A stretch of DNA of 64,000 bases from Prevotella sp. P5-92 (GTDB lineage: Bacteria; Bacteroidota; Bacteroidia; Bacteroidales; Bacteroidaceae): contig NZ_NPJG01000042.1 in NCBI RefSeq assembly GCF_002251245.1, forward strand, positions 62,001 through 126,000. Reading direction: 5' to 3'. The stretch's first letter is position 1; every line of letters starts with the position of its first letter. The position numbers were made by a program, and so were the translations under genes. Of the stretch, positions 9,237-19,053 are shown piece after piece. The notes beneath the pieces are model-generated. The model ran no database searches, was not told the origin of the DNA, and saw nothing but the letters and a program-made list of their open reading frames with translations.

Positions 9237-10933
9237 TAATGTCTTGTTCCCATGCGAGCCTCGACGACGTTGATGACATAGTCGCCAAGTTTCTCACATT
9301 CGCTGACGATATCCATATACATCGTACCGATGGCATAGGTATATTCGTGGTTGTTTACATCGTTAATGTTCTGGCTCTTCAGCTGGTTGCGATAGCTGTT
9401 AATCTCGTTCTCGATATTGTATGAACGGTTGACGTCGAAGTTATCCTTGCGTCCAAGAAGCAGAACATTCATCTGTGAAAGACTGTCGTCGGTGAGCTCA
9501 AACATCTGGTGCAGATGCTCATACTGTGGCTCGGTGAAGTCTTCCTTGCCCTGCATCTTACGATTGATGGTGCGGGCAATGTTGTAGCAAGAGTCGCCGA
9601 TGCTCTCAAGCTCAGAAATCTCGCGTAACATGGCACGTATCTTCGCCTTCGTGTCGTCGCTGAGGTGGGCGTCGCTCACTCCGTCGAGATATTTGGCTAT
9701 CTCAATCTCCATATTGTCGGTTATAGCCTCGTACTTCTCTATGCGTTTATACTGCTTGGCAAAGCTGGAGTCATCGGTGGTGGCGAGGAGCTCGCGCACG
9801 AAACCAAACATACGGTGTACACGCTGTGCAAAATGCTGTATCTCTTTCTGTGCTTCGAGCACGGAGAGCTCCGGGGTCTTCATGATGGTATTGCCGCCGA
9901 TATACTGCAGACGGAACTCCTCTTCGTCTTCCTGGGTCTTTGGCTTGATGATGTGGCATACGAGACGCTCTATCTGAGGAATGAACCAAATGAGGACAAA
10001 GGTGTTTGTGACATTGAATGCCGTGTGGAATGCAGCAAGGATGATAGGCAGACGCTTGGCAAGCTGTTGTGTGGTGAGCGAGTGGTCGTCGGGATCGTAG
10101 CCGACAAAGCTGCATACCATATCCACAAACGGATAGAAGAGACAGAGAATCCAGATAACGCCGATGACATTAAACACGAGGTGGGCAAGAGCTGCTCGGC
10201 GTGCTTGGGCGTTGGCACCAAGGGCAGCGAGGTTGGCGGTGGCAGTGGTACCAATATTCTCGCCCATGACGAGAGCGATGCCGAGATATATTGGCAGTAC
10301 GCCAGTAGAGCATAGTAATATGGTGATGGCCATGACTGCAGCCGACGACTGCACCACGCATGTTATGATAGTGCCAATGGCGAGGAAAATAAGTATTGTG
10401 AAATGACTCTTTACGTCGAAAGAGCTAAAGAAGTTTATTACGTCAGGATTATGTTCTAAGTCAAGTTCCTTTCCGGCTCCGCTGAGAAGCACAAGTGAGA
10501 AAAATAAAAAAGCTATACCGAAAAGGAAGTCGCCTATGTAACGTTTGCTCTTGGAATAGATTAGGATGATGCCGAGGAAGAATGCCGGGAAGACCACGCT
10601 CGTCAGGTCAACATTATATCCAAGGCTCATGATCCATGCCGTCAGTGTCGTTCCTATATTCGCACCCATGATGACCGAGATGGCCTGTGCTAAGGTGAGC
10701 AGCCCGGCGTTGACAAACGACACCGTCATCACCGTAGTGGCTGAGGACGACTGCACGGAGCATGTTACAAACATACCGGTAAGCATACCGGTAAAACGGT
10801 TTTTAGTCATCGTTGCGAGAATGTGTCGCAACTGCGAGCCCGCCATCTTCTGCAGAGCCTCACTCATCACCTTCATGCCATAGATGAGTAGCGCAAGGGA
10901 GCCAATAATCTTAAAAAAAATCCAAATCGACAT
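9236..10933 (-). CDS. Na/Pi cotransporter family protein with PhoU-like tail
   Basis: 565 residues. The N-terminal about 340 residues are hydrophobic with multiple membrane spans. They contain the two inverted QSSSATT / QSSAAVMAI motifs (SVQSSSATTVMTVSF; VVQSSAAVMAITILL) that define the Na/Pi cotransporter II-related family. The C-terminal about 200 residues are soluble and helical, and resemble PhoU (KIRAMLREISELESIGDSCYNIAR). The protein is predicted to import phosphate, or a similar anion, with sodium at the inner membrane. The start ATG is at 10933, and the bases upstream are shared with the divergent nucleoside kinase promoter region. No phosphate regulator lies next to it. Confidence 0.88.
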   Translation of the reverse strand: MSIWIFFKIIGSLALLIYGMKVMSEALQKMAGSQLRHILATMTKNRFTGMLTGMFVTCSVQSSSATTVMTVSFVNAGLLTLAQAISVIMGANIGTTLTAWIMSLGYNVDLTSVVFPAFFLGIILIYSKSKRYIGDFLFGIAFLFFSLVLLSGAGKELDLEHNPDVINFFSSFDVKSHFTILIFLAIGTIITCVVQSSAAVMAITILLCSTGVLPIYLGIALVMGENIGTTATANLAALGANAQARRAALAHLVFNVIGVIWILCLFYPFVDMVCSFVGYDPDDHSLTTQQLAKRLPIILAAFHTAFNVTNTFVLIWFIPQIERLVCHIIKPKTQEDEEEFRLQYIGGNTIMKTPELSVLEAQKEIQHFAQRVHRMFGFVRELLATTDDSSFAKQYKRIEKYEAITDNMEIEIAKYLDGVSDAHLSDDTKAKIRAMLREISELESIGDSCYNIARTINRKMQGKEDFTEPQYEHLHQMFELTDDSLSQMNVLLLGRKDNFDVNRSYNIENEINSYRNQLKSQNINDVNNHEYTYAIGTMYMDIVSECEKLGDYVINVVEARMGTRH

Positions 10934-10960
10934 ATTTTTATTTAAATTAATTTCTCTTTC

Positions 10961-10991
10961 TTTGTAATGTCAGATTTTTGGAGTAACTTTA
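10961..10991 (+). promoter_or_regulatory. Promoter for the nucleoside kinase
   Basis: TTTG at 10961-10964 and TAACTTTA at 10984-10991 are 19 bases apart. The start codon is at 11015. Confidence 0.65.
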
Positions 10992-11014
10992 CACTCGCAA
11001 AAACATAAAATGAT

Positions 11015-12682
11015 ATGGATATGAAACAAGAATTACAAATCCGTTGCAAAAATAATAAAAAAACGGTAAATATCAGCATCGGAAGCTCACTTTTTGAGAT
11101 TTTTGATGAAATTAATCTAAAAATGGACTTCGGACCGGTCAGCGCCAAGGTTAATAACAAGGTTGAAGGCCTAAATTACAGAGTCTATCACAACAAAGAC
11201 GTGGAGTTTCTCGATCTCTATTCGCCTTCGGGTTCGAGAGCATATACTCGTACATTATTTTTCATATTATGTAAGGCTGCCAACGACATCTTCCCAGGCC
11301 GGAAGATGGTGATAGACATTCCCGTGTCTAATGGCTACTATTGCGACTTGCAATCTGACGTTCCACTCTCAGAAGACGATGTGGCGCGCATAAGGGCAAG
11401 GATGCAGGAGATAATCGACGCGAAGATGCCGATACGAAGATATGAATGTACAACCGAACAGGCAGTGAAACTCTTCGAAGAGGTGGGCGACATGGCAAAG
11501 GTGAGACTGCTGAAGACCACGGGCAAACTCTATACCTTATATTATGACTTAGGTGGATACAAAGACTATTATTACGGCACGTTACTCACAAATACCGGAC
11601 AGATTCATCTCTTCGACCTCGTGAAGTATTATGATGGCATGCTGTTGCGCATCCCCTCGCTGAATGATCCGTCAAAATTAGGCGAACTGGTGAGACAAGA
11701 CAAACTCTTTGAGATATTCAAGGAGCATCACCATTGGCAAGACATACTCGGCGTGCGTACCATAGGCGACTTTAATAACGCCGTTGACAAGGGATATACT
11801 ACTGAACTGATAAACCTTGCTGAGGCTTTGCAAGAGAAGAAGATAGCGCGTATTGCTGAGATGATTGCCGAACGTAAGAATGTGAAGATGGTGCTCATTG
11901 CCGGACCGTCGTCGAGCGGAAAGACCACGACCTGCAAGCGCCTGTCGGTACAGCTGCTTACCAATGGCATAAAGCCTGTGGGTATCTCGCTCGATGACTA
12001 TTTCGTCGATCGCGAGTTGACACCAAAAGACTCTTCAGGTGAATATGACTATGAACATGTGGAGGCTCTCAACATCAAACTTCTCAACGAACAGATGAAT
12101 GCCCTCATGGCAGGTGAGGAAGTGGAATTGCCAAAATATAACTTCCAGACCGGAAAGAGCGAGAAGAGCGGACGCCGACTAAAGCTCAATGGCAATGAGG
12201 TTCTCGTGGTTGAAGGCATTCATGCTCTTAACCCCATGCTGACGGCCCAGATACCCGAGGAAAACAAGTTCCGCGTGTATGCCTCTGCGCTGACCACTAT
12301 CCTTCTCGACGACCACAACTATGTGCCAACTACAGACAACCGTCTGTTGCGTCGCATCATACGTGACTATAAGTATCGTGGAGTGTCGGCACAGGACACT
12401 ATCCGCCGATGGCCTTCGGTGAGGGCTGGCGAGAACAAATGGATCTTCCCTTTCCAGGAGAATGCCGACGTGATGTTCAATACTGCCATGCTTTTTGAAC
12501 TCGGTGTGATAAAAAGCCAAGCGGTGCCATTGCTCGAACTTGTGCCTGAAGATTGTGAGGAATATAGCGAGGCTTATCGCTTGTTGAAATTCCTTAAATA
12601 TATCAGACCGATACCCAACATACAGGTACCGCCAACTTCGCTCTTAAGAGAGTTCCTCGGCGGTAGCTCGTTTAAATATTAG
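11015..12682 (+). CDS. Nucleoside kinase with N-terminal TGS-like region
   Basis: 555 residues (ATG 11015; ATG 11021 is possible). The P-loop GPSSSGKT is at 297-304, followed by uridine-kinase-like motifs (SLDDYFVDRELTPKD; DYEHVEALN; VLVVEGIHALNP; ALTTILLDDHNYVPTTDNRLLRRIIRDYKYRG). The N-terminal about 60 residues look like the TGS/ubiquitin-like fold also found in threonyl-tRNA synthetase, a combination that is normal in Bacteroidetes and Clostridia. It is predicted to phosphorylate uridine or a related nucleoside in the cytoplasm for pyrimidine salvage. The gene has its own promoter and ends 28 bases before the convergent dusB gene. Confidence 0.88.
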   Translation: MDMKQELQIRCKNNKKTVNISIGSSLFEIFDEINLKMDFGPVSAKVNNKVEGLNYRVYHNKDVEFLDLYSPSGSRAYTRTLFFILCKAANDIFPGRKMVIDIPVSNGYYCDLQSDVPLSEDDVARIRARMQEIIDAKMPIRRYECTTEQAVKLFEEVGDMAKVRLLKTTGKLYTLYYDLGGYKDYYYGTLLTNTGQIHLFDLVKYYDGMLLRIPSLNDPSKLGELVRQDKLFEIFKEHHHWQDILGVRTIGDFNNAVDKGYTTELINLAEALQEKKIARIAEMIAERKNVKMVLIAGPSSSGKTTTCKRLSVQLLTNGIKPVGISLDDYFVDRELTPKDSSGEYDYEHVEALNIKLLNEQMNALMAGEEVELPKYNFQTGKSEKSGRRLKLNGNEVLVVEGIHALNPMLTAQIPEENKFRVYASALTTILLDDHNYVPTTDNRLLRRIIRDYKYRGVSAQDTIRRWPSVRAGENKWIFPFQENADVMFNTAMLFELGVIKSQAVPLLELVPEDCEEYSEAYRLLKFLKYIRPIPNIQVPPTSLLREFLGGSSFKY

Positions 12683-12710
12683 GTTGCGGAGAGCAAACTC
12701 CTTGGCTCCC

Positions 12711-13691
12711 TTAGAAAAACTTCGCGGTGATATCGTCGAAGATAGACTGCAGTTCCTCAACTGTCGTGGCACGTAGCATGGCAATGCGCGTGTCGCGGAA
12801 GTTGGGGATGCCTTTGAATATTGGTGAGGCGGCGAGATGTCGGCGGGTGTGGAGGATGCCGCGATATTCGTCGATGCGCTCCACGTTGATATGCAGTTGC
12901 TCTTTCAGCACTTCCAACTTCCAGTGGTTGTCCATCATTGGGTCGGCTTCGCGTCTTTCGAGATAGTCGTTTATCTCCTTGAATATCCATGGTCGGCCGA
13001 AGGTGGCTCTGCCAATCATCACGGCGTCAACACCATATTCGTCAAAGGCATGTTCTACATCCTCGGGTGAACAGATGTCGCCGTTGCCGATGACCGGAAT
13101 GGTGATGCGCGGATTGCGTTTCACGGCAGCTATGGGATTCCAGTCAGCCTCTCCGGTGTACATCTGCGAGCGTGTGCGCCCGTGGATGGTCAGTGCTGCT
13201 ATTCCGCAGTCCTGCAACTGTTCGGCAAGGTCTTCGATGATGATGTTGTCGGCTGTCCAGCCGAGACGAGTCTTGACCGTCACAGGTATGTTGACTGCCT
13301 TTACCACCTCGCGTGTGATGTCGAGGAGTAGGGGAATGTTTTGAAGCATACCAGCTCCAGCGCCCTTTCCTGCCACTTTCTTTACAGGACATCCGAAATT
13401 GATGTCAATGATGTCTGGTTTAGCTTCTTCCACTATCTTTGCTGCCTCCACCATCGATGCCGCGTCGCGTCCATAGATCTGTATGCCTACGGGTCGTTCT
13501 ATATCGCTGATAACAAGCTTGTTAAGAGTTGACTTTACCGATCTCACCAGTGCTTCCGCACTGACAAATTCAGTATAGACCATTGATGCTCCAAACCGTT
13601 TGCAAAGCAGTCGGAAGCCTATATCCGTCACGTCCTCCATAGGGGCGAGGAATACTGGCCGCGGGCCAAATTCGATGTTTCCAATTTTCAT
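12711..13691 (-). CDS. dusB: tRNA-dihydrouridine synthase
   Basis: 326 residues. The FMN-binding TIM barrel starts with FLAPMEDVTDIGFR; the catalytic cysteine is Cys101 in INFGCPVKKVAGKGAGAGML. TVKTRLGW and LTIHGRTRSQMY are further Dus motifs. The enzyme reduces uridine in the D-loop of tRNA using NADPH. The length and motifs fit the DusB branch. It is the last gene of a minus-strand run with DUF2851, thioesterase and dprA, 48 bases downstream of dprA. Confidence 0.92.
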   Translation of the reverse strand: MKIGNIEFGPRPVFLAPMEDVTDIGFRLLCKRFGASMVYTEFVSAEALVRSVKSTLNKLVISDIERPVGIQIYGRDAASMVEAAKIVEEAKPDIIDINFGCPVKKVAGKGAGAGMLQNIPLLLDITREVVKAVNIPVTVKTRLGWTADNIIIEDLAEQLQDCGIAALTIHGRTRSQMYTGEADWNPIAAVKRNPRITIPVIGNGDICSPEDVEHAFDEYGVDAVMIGRATFGRPWIFKEINDYLERREADPMMDNHWKLEVLKEQLHINVERIDEYRGILHTRRHLAASPIFKGIPNFRDTRIAMLRATTVEELQSIFDDITAKFF

Positions 13692-13739
13692 TTCTTGCTT
13701 GTTTTTATTGTTCAGCTCGTTACTCCTACGCTATTTTTT

Positions 13740-14879
13740 TCAATACCCTTTACCTACAAGGTGATAGGAGCCTCCGGCTAACTGGCTAATACAACCATTC
13801 ATCTCAAGGTCAAAGAGCAGTTGGCTGAGTTTTGAGATGTCGTATCCAGTCTTTATGATGAGTATGTTTTTCTGTAAGTCACCATATCGCTCCAGCGCAT
13901 CGATAATGACGCGTTGCTCGTCAGTGATCTCAGGGAAGAGGTCTATCTCTATGCCTTTGTCTTTTTCTTTTGTCAAGGTGACGTCCATCTGCCACCCCAT
14001 GTCAGTCAGAAACTGTTCGGCATCGGTGATCAGTGTGGCACGGTTGTCGCGAATCAGGTTGTTGCACCCTTCGGAATACTTGTCGGTGAAACGTCCAGGG
14101 AAGGCAAACACCTCCCGGTTGTACTCTTGCGAGATGCGTGCTGTGATGAGGCTTCCGCCACTTTTTGCCGATTCCACCACCACGCAGGCATCAGTTATCC
14201 CGGCTACTATGCGGTTGCGCTGTATGAAGTGCTGTCTCTCTATGCCAGAGTGCGACATGTATTCAGTCAGCAAGCCTCCTTGTCTCGTGATGTTTGTTGC
14301 AGCCGTGTAATGCGAGCGTGGATAGATCTCGTTTAGTCCGTGGGCAAGTACGGCAATGGTGTCAAGTCCATTGTCAAGAGCTTGCGTATGTGCATGGATG
14401 TCGATGCCATAAGCCAGTCCGCTGACGATGAGAGTGTCAGGGCATAGTCGTTTCAGGTCTGATACAAAGCTTTTTACAGCATCTATGCCTATGGCGCTGC
14501 AATGACGAGTACCCACGATACTCACAATGTGTTGTCTGTTGAGTTCGGCTGTACCTTTATAATATAGTACCACAGGAGCGTCAGGACATTCGTTCAGTCG
14601 CTGTGGATAGCGACTATCTCCATAGAACAGCGTCTCGATACCAGATTGTTGGCAGAAGATTATCTCCTTCTCAGCCAATGCCAAGGCATCGCTCCAGTCT
14701 TTGGCAATGAGCTGCTTAAGGCGAGGTGTGGTTTCGGGCAACAGTTCTTCTATATTGAAGCGTTGTTCGAAGATCGCCTTTCCGTTGCCAGCTTCCTGTA
14801 TAAGGCGGAGCATGTTGTCGGGAGCAATATATCCCAACTGTGTCAGCGCCATGGTGTAAAGTTTCTCCTCGTCTGTCAT
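13740..14879 (-). CDS. dprA: DNA-processing protein DprA
   Basis: 379 residues. The N-terminal helical region is followed by the DprA Rossmann fold: SIVGTRHCSAIG (120-131), SGLAYGIDIHAH (153-164), PRSHYTAAT, VVVESAKSGGSLITA and FAFPGRF. A C-terminal winged-helix-like segment (about 300-375) follows. DprA loads RecA onto incoming single-stranded DNA in natural transformation. In many Bacteroidetes it is conserved whether or not competence has been shown. It starts 12 bases after the thioesterase stop codon, so the genes form an operon. Confidence 0.93.
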   Translation of the reverse strand: MTDEEKLYTMALTQLGYIAPDNMLRLIQEAGNGKAIFEQRFNIEELLPETTPRLKQLIAKDWSDALALAEKEIIFCQQSGIETLFYGDSRYPQRLNECPDAPVVLYYKGTAELNRQHIVSIVGTRHCSAIGIDAVKSFVSDLKRLCPDTLIVSGLAYGIDIHAHTQALDNGLDTIAVLAHGLNEIYPRSHYTAATNITRQGGLLTEYMSHSGIERQHFIQRNRIVAGITDACVVVESAKSGGSLITARISQEYNREVFAFPGRFTDKYSEGCNNLIRDNRATLITDAEQFLTDMGWQMDVTLTKEKDKGIEIDLFPEITDEQRVIIDALERYGDLQKNILIIKTGYDISKLSQLLFDLEMNGCISQLAGGSYHLVGKGY

Positions 14880-14891
14880 TATGTGATATTG

Positions 14892-15296
14892 TTATTTGCT
14901 TAAGTACTTCTCGAAAGCCCTGTCATACTCGTCGCACGACGCCAAACGTCCGTTGACGAGGCATACGATGTCGATTACCCCTTGGAAGCATAGCTTCTCG
15001 TCAGAGGCACGGAAGATATCCTGTGTGAACACATATTTTATCCCGTCCTTTTTCAGTGCCAGTCGCGATATGAACTCGTCGTCGCATTGTAGAGGAGTCT
15101 TGAACTTGAGGTTCATCCTTGCTACCACGGCGTCGATGCCCTTGCGGTGCATCTCGGCAAAGCTCAGACCGCACTCTTTCAGAAACAGGTGGCGTGTATG
15201 TTCCGTATAGTGTAAGTAGTTGGCATTGTTTACGATGCCCTCGATGTCGCATTCATAGTCGCGAACCATCATCCGTGTTTCAAAAATGTATTTCAT
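14892..15296 (-). CDS. YbgC/4HBT-type acyl-CoA thioesterase
   Basis: 134 residues, the normal size of a single hot-dog domain. The motif VRDYECDIEGIVNNANYLHYTEHTR carries the Asp of the YbgC/FcbC family active site. These enzymes cleave acyl-CoA or acyl-ACP thioesters in the cytoplasm. The substrate cannot be read from the sequence. It sits in the DUF2851-thioesterase-dprA-dusB operon with 12 bases to dprA. Confidence 0.88.
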   Translation of the reverse strand: MKYIFETRMMVRDYECDIEGIVNNANYLHYTEHTRHLFLKECGLSFAEMHRKGIDAVVARMNLKFKTPLQCDDEFISRLALKKDGIKYVFTQDIFRASDEKLCFQGVIDIVCLVNGRLASCDEYDRAFEKYLSK

Positions 15297-15355
15297 ATTT
15301 AATGTATTTCTATGAGTTAATTGCCTCTTGCCTTCTTCAGCCTCTTACATCTGTT

Positions 15356-16651
15356 TTATTTAAGGTATTCATATCCTATTCTGCAACGCAGACAGTCTCG
15401 TCTGTCGCAATACTGTTTTTTCAGTTGTATCAGAGCTTGTGTGTCGCCCGCGTTTGCCACGTCGAGACCACATTCTCGCCACATGCGTATGATATGGTTG
15501 TCTTCGGGTTTCAGCTGTTCGAGTATGTCGAAAGCCCTGTCGCAGAGTGCCTCGTTGGAAGTGTGGCGTCCATAAGCGAAAAGTAGAGGCACAGCGGTGT
15601 TGATGAGTAGGAGATTAATCGAGAACGGCGACATTCGCTTAGTGTTATGAGCGCTCTCAGAGCCGAAGATATAGTGCGTGCCCCAGTATGGTGTGACATG
15701 TGTGGCGAGCAGTGAGCTCATCTCGCTTGCCGTCTCACACTCTACGAGTCTGCTCAGCTGGAATCGGCGCTCGTAGTATAGATTGGCGAGTTGCGAGATA
15801 CGTATGAAGGGGAAGTTCTGTGGTCGCAGTCTCAGGAATCTCCACATCTTGTAGTCCATGGGCGTGAGCGAGAACTTATGCGCTAAGTAGCGATATTCGT
15901 TTGCCATCTTCGTGAAATAGGGGTCAGCCAATGCCGCCTGCTGATATCTTGGAGGGATGGCATTGATGTCGAGCAGTCCGGCCTGTCCCATAAACATTGC
16001 CTCAATCTGAAAGAGGTCGTCGCGATGATGAGCCACATTGTTGAGGTGGAGGTTGAGAGCCCATTGTTCGAAGGCGTCGCCGTTGATGCCAAAGCCGTAA
16101 TTGCGTGCAAGGGTGACGAAGAGCGCGTCTTCCCACGACCCTCCCAGCTTCTCCGCTCTCAGTCTTATGGCTTCTGTCTTGTCTTCGAGCCGTTCGGTTT
16201 GCAATGACGACATCCACGAGTGTATCATCAGTTTCGTGAGCTTTGGCACAATCTTGTAGCAAGGCGGATAGCTGTCGGTAGCCATCAGCGAGCGGTAGTT
16301 GTCGGTCACTTGTTGTGGAACGGAGAGCTGCAGTTGCGGAATGTATTCCCCCTTAGAGTTAAGCACGTCGGCGTCGATGGTTGAGGCTACGTGAAGTATC
16401 ACATTGTCGTATGCCGCATCCTTGTCGTGCCCATGGGTGTACCAGTCGCGCGAGCGGTTGTGTATCTCCACGTTACCCACCCATGTCTGCCCGTCGATTT
16501 TCACTTTTGCATTGAAAAAGTCGGGACCGGCATTGCGGTTGTGAAGTCCGGGATCGACTATTTCCACCAGTCTGTCGTCAGAGGTGAAAAGTTCGCCCAA
16601 AGGAGTCATCTTGTGTTTCCACACATAGTGTAATAGTTGTTCCATACGCAT
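15356..16651 (-). CDS. DUF2851 family protein
   Basis: 431 residues (ATG at 16651, or ATG at 16645). The N-terminal motifs MEQLLHYVWKH, LHNRNAGPDFFNAKVKI and WVGNVEIHNRSRDWYTHGHD match DUF2851. This family is found almost only in Bacteroidetes and its E-I-H and H-x-H-D-like residues suggest a nuclease-type or metal-binding centre, but the function is not established. It is the first gene of the operon ending in dusB; its neighbour dprA hints at DNA handling, which is only inference. A TACTTTTG -7 box lies on the minus strand at 16671-16678. Confidence 0.85.
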   Translation of the reverse strand: MRMEQLLHYVWKHKMTPLGELFTSDDRLVEIVDPGLHNRNAGPDFFNAKVKIDGQTWVGNVEIHNRSRDWYTHGHDKDAAYDNVILHVASTIDADVLNSKGEYIPQLQLSVPQQVTDNYRSLMATDSYPPCYKIVPKLTKLMIHSWMSSLQTERLEDKTEAIRLRAEKLGGSWEDALFVTLARNYGFGINGDAFEQWALNLHLNNVAHHRDDLFQIEAMFMGQAGLLDINAIPPRYQQAALADPYFTKMANEYRYLAHKFSLTPMDYKMWRFLRLRPQNFPFIRISQLANLYYERRFQLSRLVECETASEMSSLLATHVTPYWGTHYIFGSESAHNTKRMSPFSINLLLINTAVPLLFAYGRHTSNEALCDRAFDILEQLKPEDNHIIRMWRECGLDVANAGDTQALIQLKKQYCDRRDCLRCRIGYEYLK

Positions 16652-16670
16652 TTTTTTCGCTCTACGGCAA

Positions 16671-16730
16671 CAAAAGTAGTAAAAAAAGTTGGAAAAAACA
16701 ATAGTTTATGCATAAAATTACGTAACTTTG
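16671..16730. promoter_or_regulatory. Divergent promoters for DUF2851 operon (-) and dapB (+)
   Basis: On the minus strand, TACTTTTG is at 16678-16671 with ATTG at 16702-16699, 20 bases upstream. On the plus strand, TAACTTTG is at 16723-16730 without a clear -33 element. The dapB start codon lies 22 bases after its -7 box. Confidence 0.6.
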
Positions 16731-16752
16731 CACCAAATTTATATAGAAACGT

Positions 16753-17508
16753 ATGAAAATAGCACTGATTGGATATGGAAAGATGGGCAAGATGATAGAA
16801 GAGATAGCCCGTCAGAGAGGTCATGAAATAGTAAGCATCATCGACATCGACAACCTTCAGGACTTTGACAGCCCTGAGTTTGCTTCAGCCGATGTTGCCA
16901 TTGAGTTTACAGCACCCCAGGCGGCCTATGGCAACTACTTGCGTGCCTTCAGCCACAACGTGAAAGTGGTGAGCGGTTCGACAGGTTGGATGAACGACCA
17001 TAAGGCTGACGTGGAGCGAATGTGCAACGAAGAGGGTAAGACGCTATTCTGGGCGTCAAACTTCTCTATAGGTGTAGCCATCTTCTCGGCTGTCAACCGC
17101 TATTTAGCAAAGATAATGAATGGTTTCCCACAGTATGATGTGGAGATGGAAGAGGTGCATCATGTTCACAAGCTCGATGCTCCGAGCGGGACTGCCATCA
17201 CCTTGGCTGAGGAGATAGTGGAAGTCATAGACCGTAAGAAAGACTGGACAAAGGGCGTGTTGCATGCTCCCGACGGAACAGTCAGCGGAAGTGCCGATGC
17301 TGCAGCCGACCTGTTGCGCATCGACTCGATACGTCGCGACGAGGTGCCTGGCATACACGCAATAAAGTATGACAGCGAGGCAGACTGCATCACCATAACT
17401 CACGACGCCCACTCGCGTAGGGGTTTTGCCCTTGGTGCCGTCCTTGCAGCCGAATACACCAAAGACCACGAAGGTTTGCTCACTATCAGCGACATGTTTA
17501 AGTTCTAA
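16753..17508 (+). CDS. dapB: 4-hydroxy-tetrahydrodipicolinate reductase
   Basis: 251 residues, typical length. The nucleotide-binding loop is GYGKMGKM (7-14). The substrate and catalytic region is EEVHHVHKLDAPSGTA, with His136, His137 and Lys140. It reduces the dihydrodipicolinate precursor with NAD(P)H in the lysine and diaminopimelate pathway. It is the first gene of a plus-strand run with the signal peptidase genes and WbqC, an order that seems unrelated in function. The 101-base gap to the next gene shows no hairpin. Confidence 0.93.
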   Translation: MKIALIGYGKMGKMIEEIARQRGHEIVSIIDIDNLQDFDSPEFASADVAIEFTAPQAAYGNYLRAFSHNVKVVSGSTGWMNDHKADVERMCNEEGKTLFWASNFSIGVAIFSAVNRYLAKIMNGFPQYDVEMEEVHHVHKLDAPSGTAITLAEEIVEVIDRKKDWTKGVLHAPDGTVSGSADAAADLLRIDSIRRDEVPGIHAIKYDSEADCITITHDAHSRRGFALGAVLAAEYTKDHEGLLTISDMFKF

Positions 17509-17609
17509 TATTTTTAGCAAAAGAGTGGTGAAAGGTTAAAGGTGGTTAAGCTAAGAGCCCGGCTTGTAGCAAAACACACTCTTGTATTGTCCAAACGTAA
17601 AAAAACACG

Positions 17610-19043
17610 ATGGAAGATTTATCAAAAAAACAACTTAACATGAAAGTGCAGTGGGCAAAGTTTGCCTGTGTGCTCGTCCTCTACATAGCTTTTCTCCTAT
17701 GGGTGAAGAGCTGGTTGGGTATTATCGTCATACCTTTTATATATGATGTATATATAACGAAAAAGATAAAGTGGCAATGGTGGAAGGATGCCGATCGCCC
17801 CGTGAAGTTTATCATGTCGTGGGTCGATGCCTTGGTGTTTGCCCTCGTGGCAGTCTATTTCATCAATCTCTTCTTTTTCCAAAACTATGTAATACCATCG
17901 AGCTCGTTAGAGAAGTCGCTGCTCACGGGCGATTACCTCTTTGTCAGCAAGGTAAGCTACGGACCACGCATCCCCGAGACACCGCTGACGATGCCTCTCA
18001 CCCAACACACTCTGCCAGTGGTGGATTGCAAGTCGTATATAGAGTGGCCACACTGGGACTATCGCCGTGTGAAAGGCCTTGGTAAGGTGAAGGTCAACGA
18101 TATAGTGGTGTTTAACTATCCTGCAGGCGACACCCTCTGTGCTGCACCGCAATACCAGAGTTTCGACTATTACGGCATGTGCTATAGCATAGGCTATCAG
18201 CTCTATCCTCAGCGCCCTAATCCCGACTCGCTCTCGGCTGCCGACAGGATAAGGTATTTCAACACCATATACGAAGCCGGACGACAGGAACTTCGACGCA
18301 ACGCTGCGGAGTATGGTGAGATTATCACACGCCCCACTGACAGACGCGAGAATTACGTCAAGCGATGTGTAGGTCTGCCCGGTCAGACCCTTCAGATAAA
18401 AAACCGCATAGTATATCTTGACGGGAAAGCCAACAAAGAGCCTGACAACGTGCAATATACATACTATGTGAAGCTGCATCAGCGCATACCAGAAGAGATG
18501 CTTAAAGACCTCGGAATCTCTACCGAAGACCTTCTTAGTCTCAATTCGACTGGCTATATGCCTCTCACCAAACGCGCTGTGGCAACGCTGCTGCAGAGCA
18601 ATATTGCCGAGAGCATAGAGCTCAACACCGACGCTTCTGACACCGATGTATATCCGCTCAACGGAAATATGCACTGGACGCGCGACAACTACGGACCTAT
18701 CTGGATTCCTGCCAAGGGCAAGAGCATCAGTCTCACGCTCGACAATATTGCCATCTACGAGCGTCCGATAAAGGTGTATGAGAACAACGACCTCGAGATA
18801 CGCGAAGGAAAGATATACATCAACGGAAAGGAAGCAAAGAGCTACACATTCAAGATGGACTACTACTGGATGATGGGCGACAACCGCCATAACTCCGCTG
18901 ACTCGCGCTATTGGGGATTTGTGCCAGAAGACCATATCGTCGGTAAGCCGATATTCATCTGGTGGTCGAGCGACCCTGACCGTGGAGGCTTTTCTGGCAT
19001 AAGGTGGAACCGACTATTCCGTTTTGTAGATAATATACGATGA
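17610..19043 (+). CDS. lepB: Signal peptidase I (large Bacteroidetes form)
   Basis: 477 residues, long for this family, as is common in Bacteroidetes. There are two N-terminal membrane segments (about 18-46 and 70-92). The catalytic serine is Ser99 in VIPSSSLEKSL and the general-base lysine is Lys251 in YVKRCVGLPGQ. The final box is MMGDNRHNSADSRYWGFVPEDHIVG. Between Ser and Lys there is an insert of about 110 residues. It cleaves signal peptides from exported proteins on the periplasmic side of the inner membrane. It is followed 10 bases later by a second, degenerate S26 homologue. Confidence 0.93.
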   Translation: MEDLSKKQLNMKVQWAKFACVLVLYIAFLLWVKSWLGIIVIPFIYDVYITKKIKWQWWKDADRPVKFIMSWVDALVFALVAVYFINLFFFQNYVIPSSSLEKSLLTGDYLFVSKVSYGPRIPETPLTMPLTQHTLPVVDCKSYIEWPHWDYRRVKGLGKVKVNDIVVFNYPAGDTLCAAPQYQSFDYYGMCYSIGYQLYPQRPNPDSLSAADRIRYFNTIYEAGRQELRRNAAEYGEIITRPTDRRENYVKRCVGLPGQTLQIKNRIVYLDGKANKEPDNVQYTYYVKLHQRIPEEMLKDLGISTEDLLSLNSTGYMPLTKRAVATLLQSNIAESIELNTDASDTDVYPLNGNMHWTRDNYGPIWIPAKGKSISLTLDNIAIYERPIKVYENNDLEIREGKIYINGKEAKSYTFKMDYYWMMGDNRHNSADSRYWGFVPEDHIVGKPIFIWWSSDPDRGGFSGIRWNRLFRFVDNIR

Positions 19044-19053
19044 GTAACAAGAG

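Noticed and set aside
17907-18935. Long minus-strand frame of 342 codons inside lepB
   Set aside because: It is antisense to a clear signal peptidase and shows no recognisable protein features; such shadows are common in these codon patterns.
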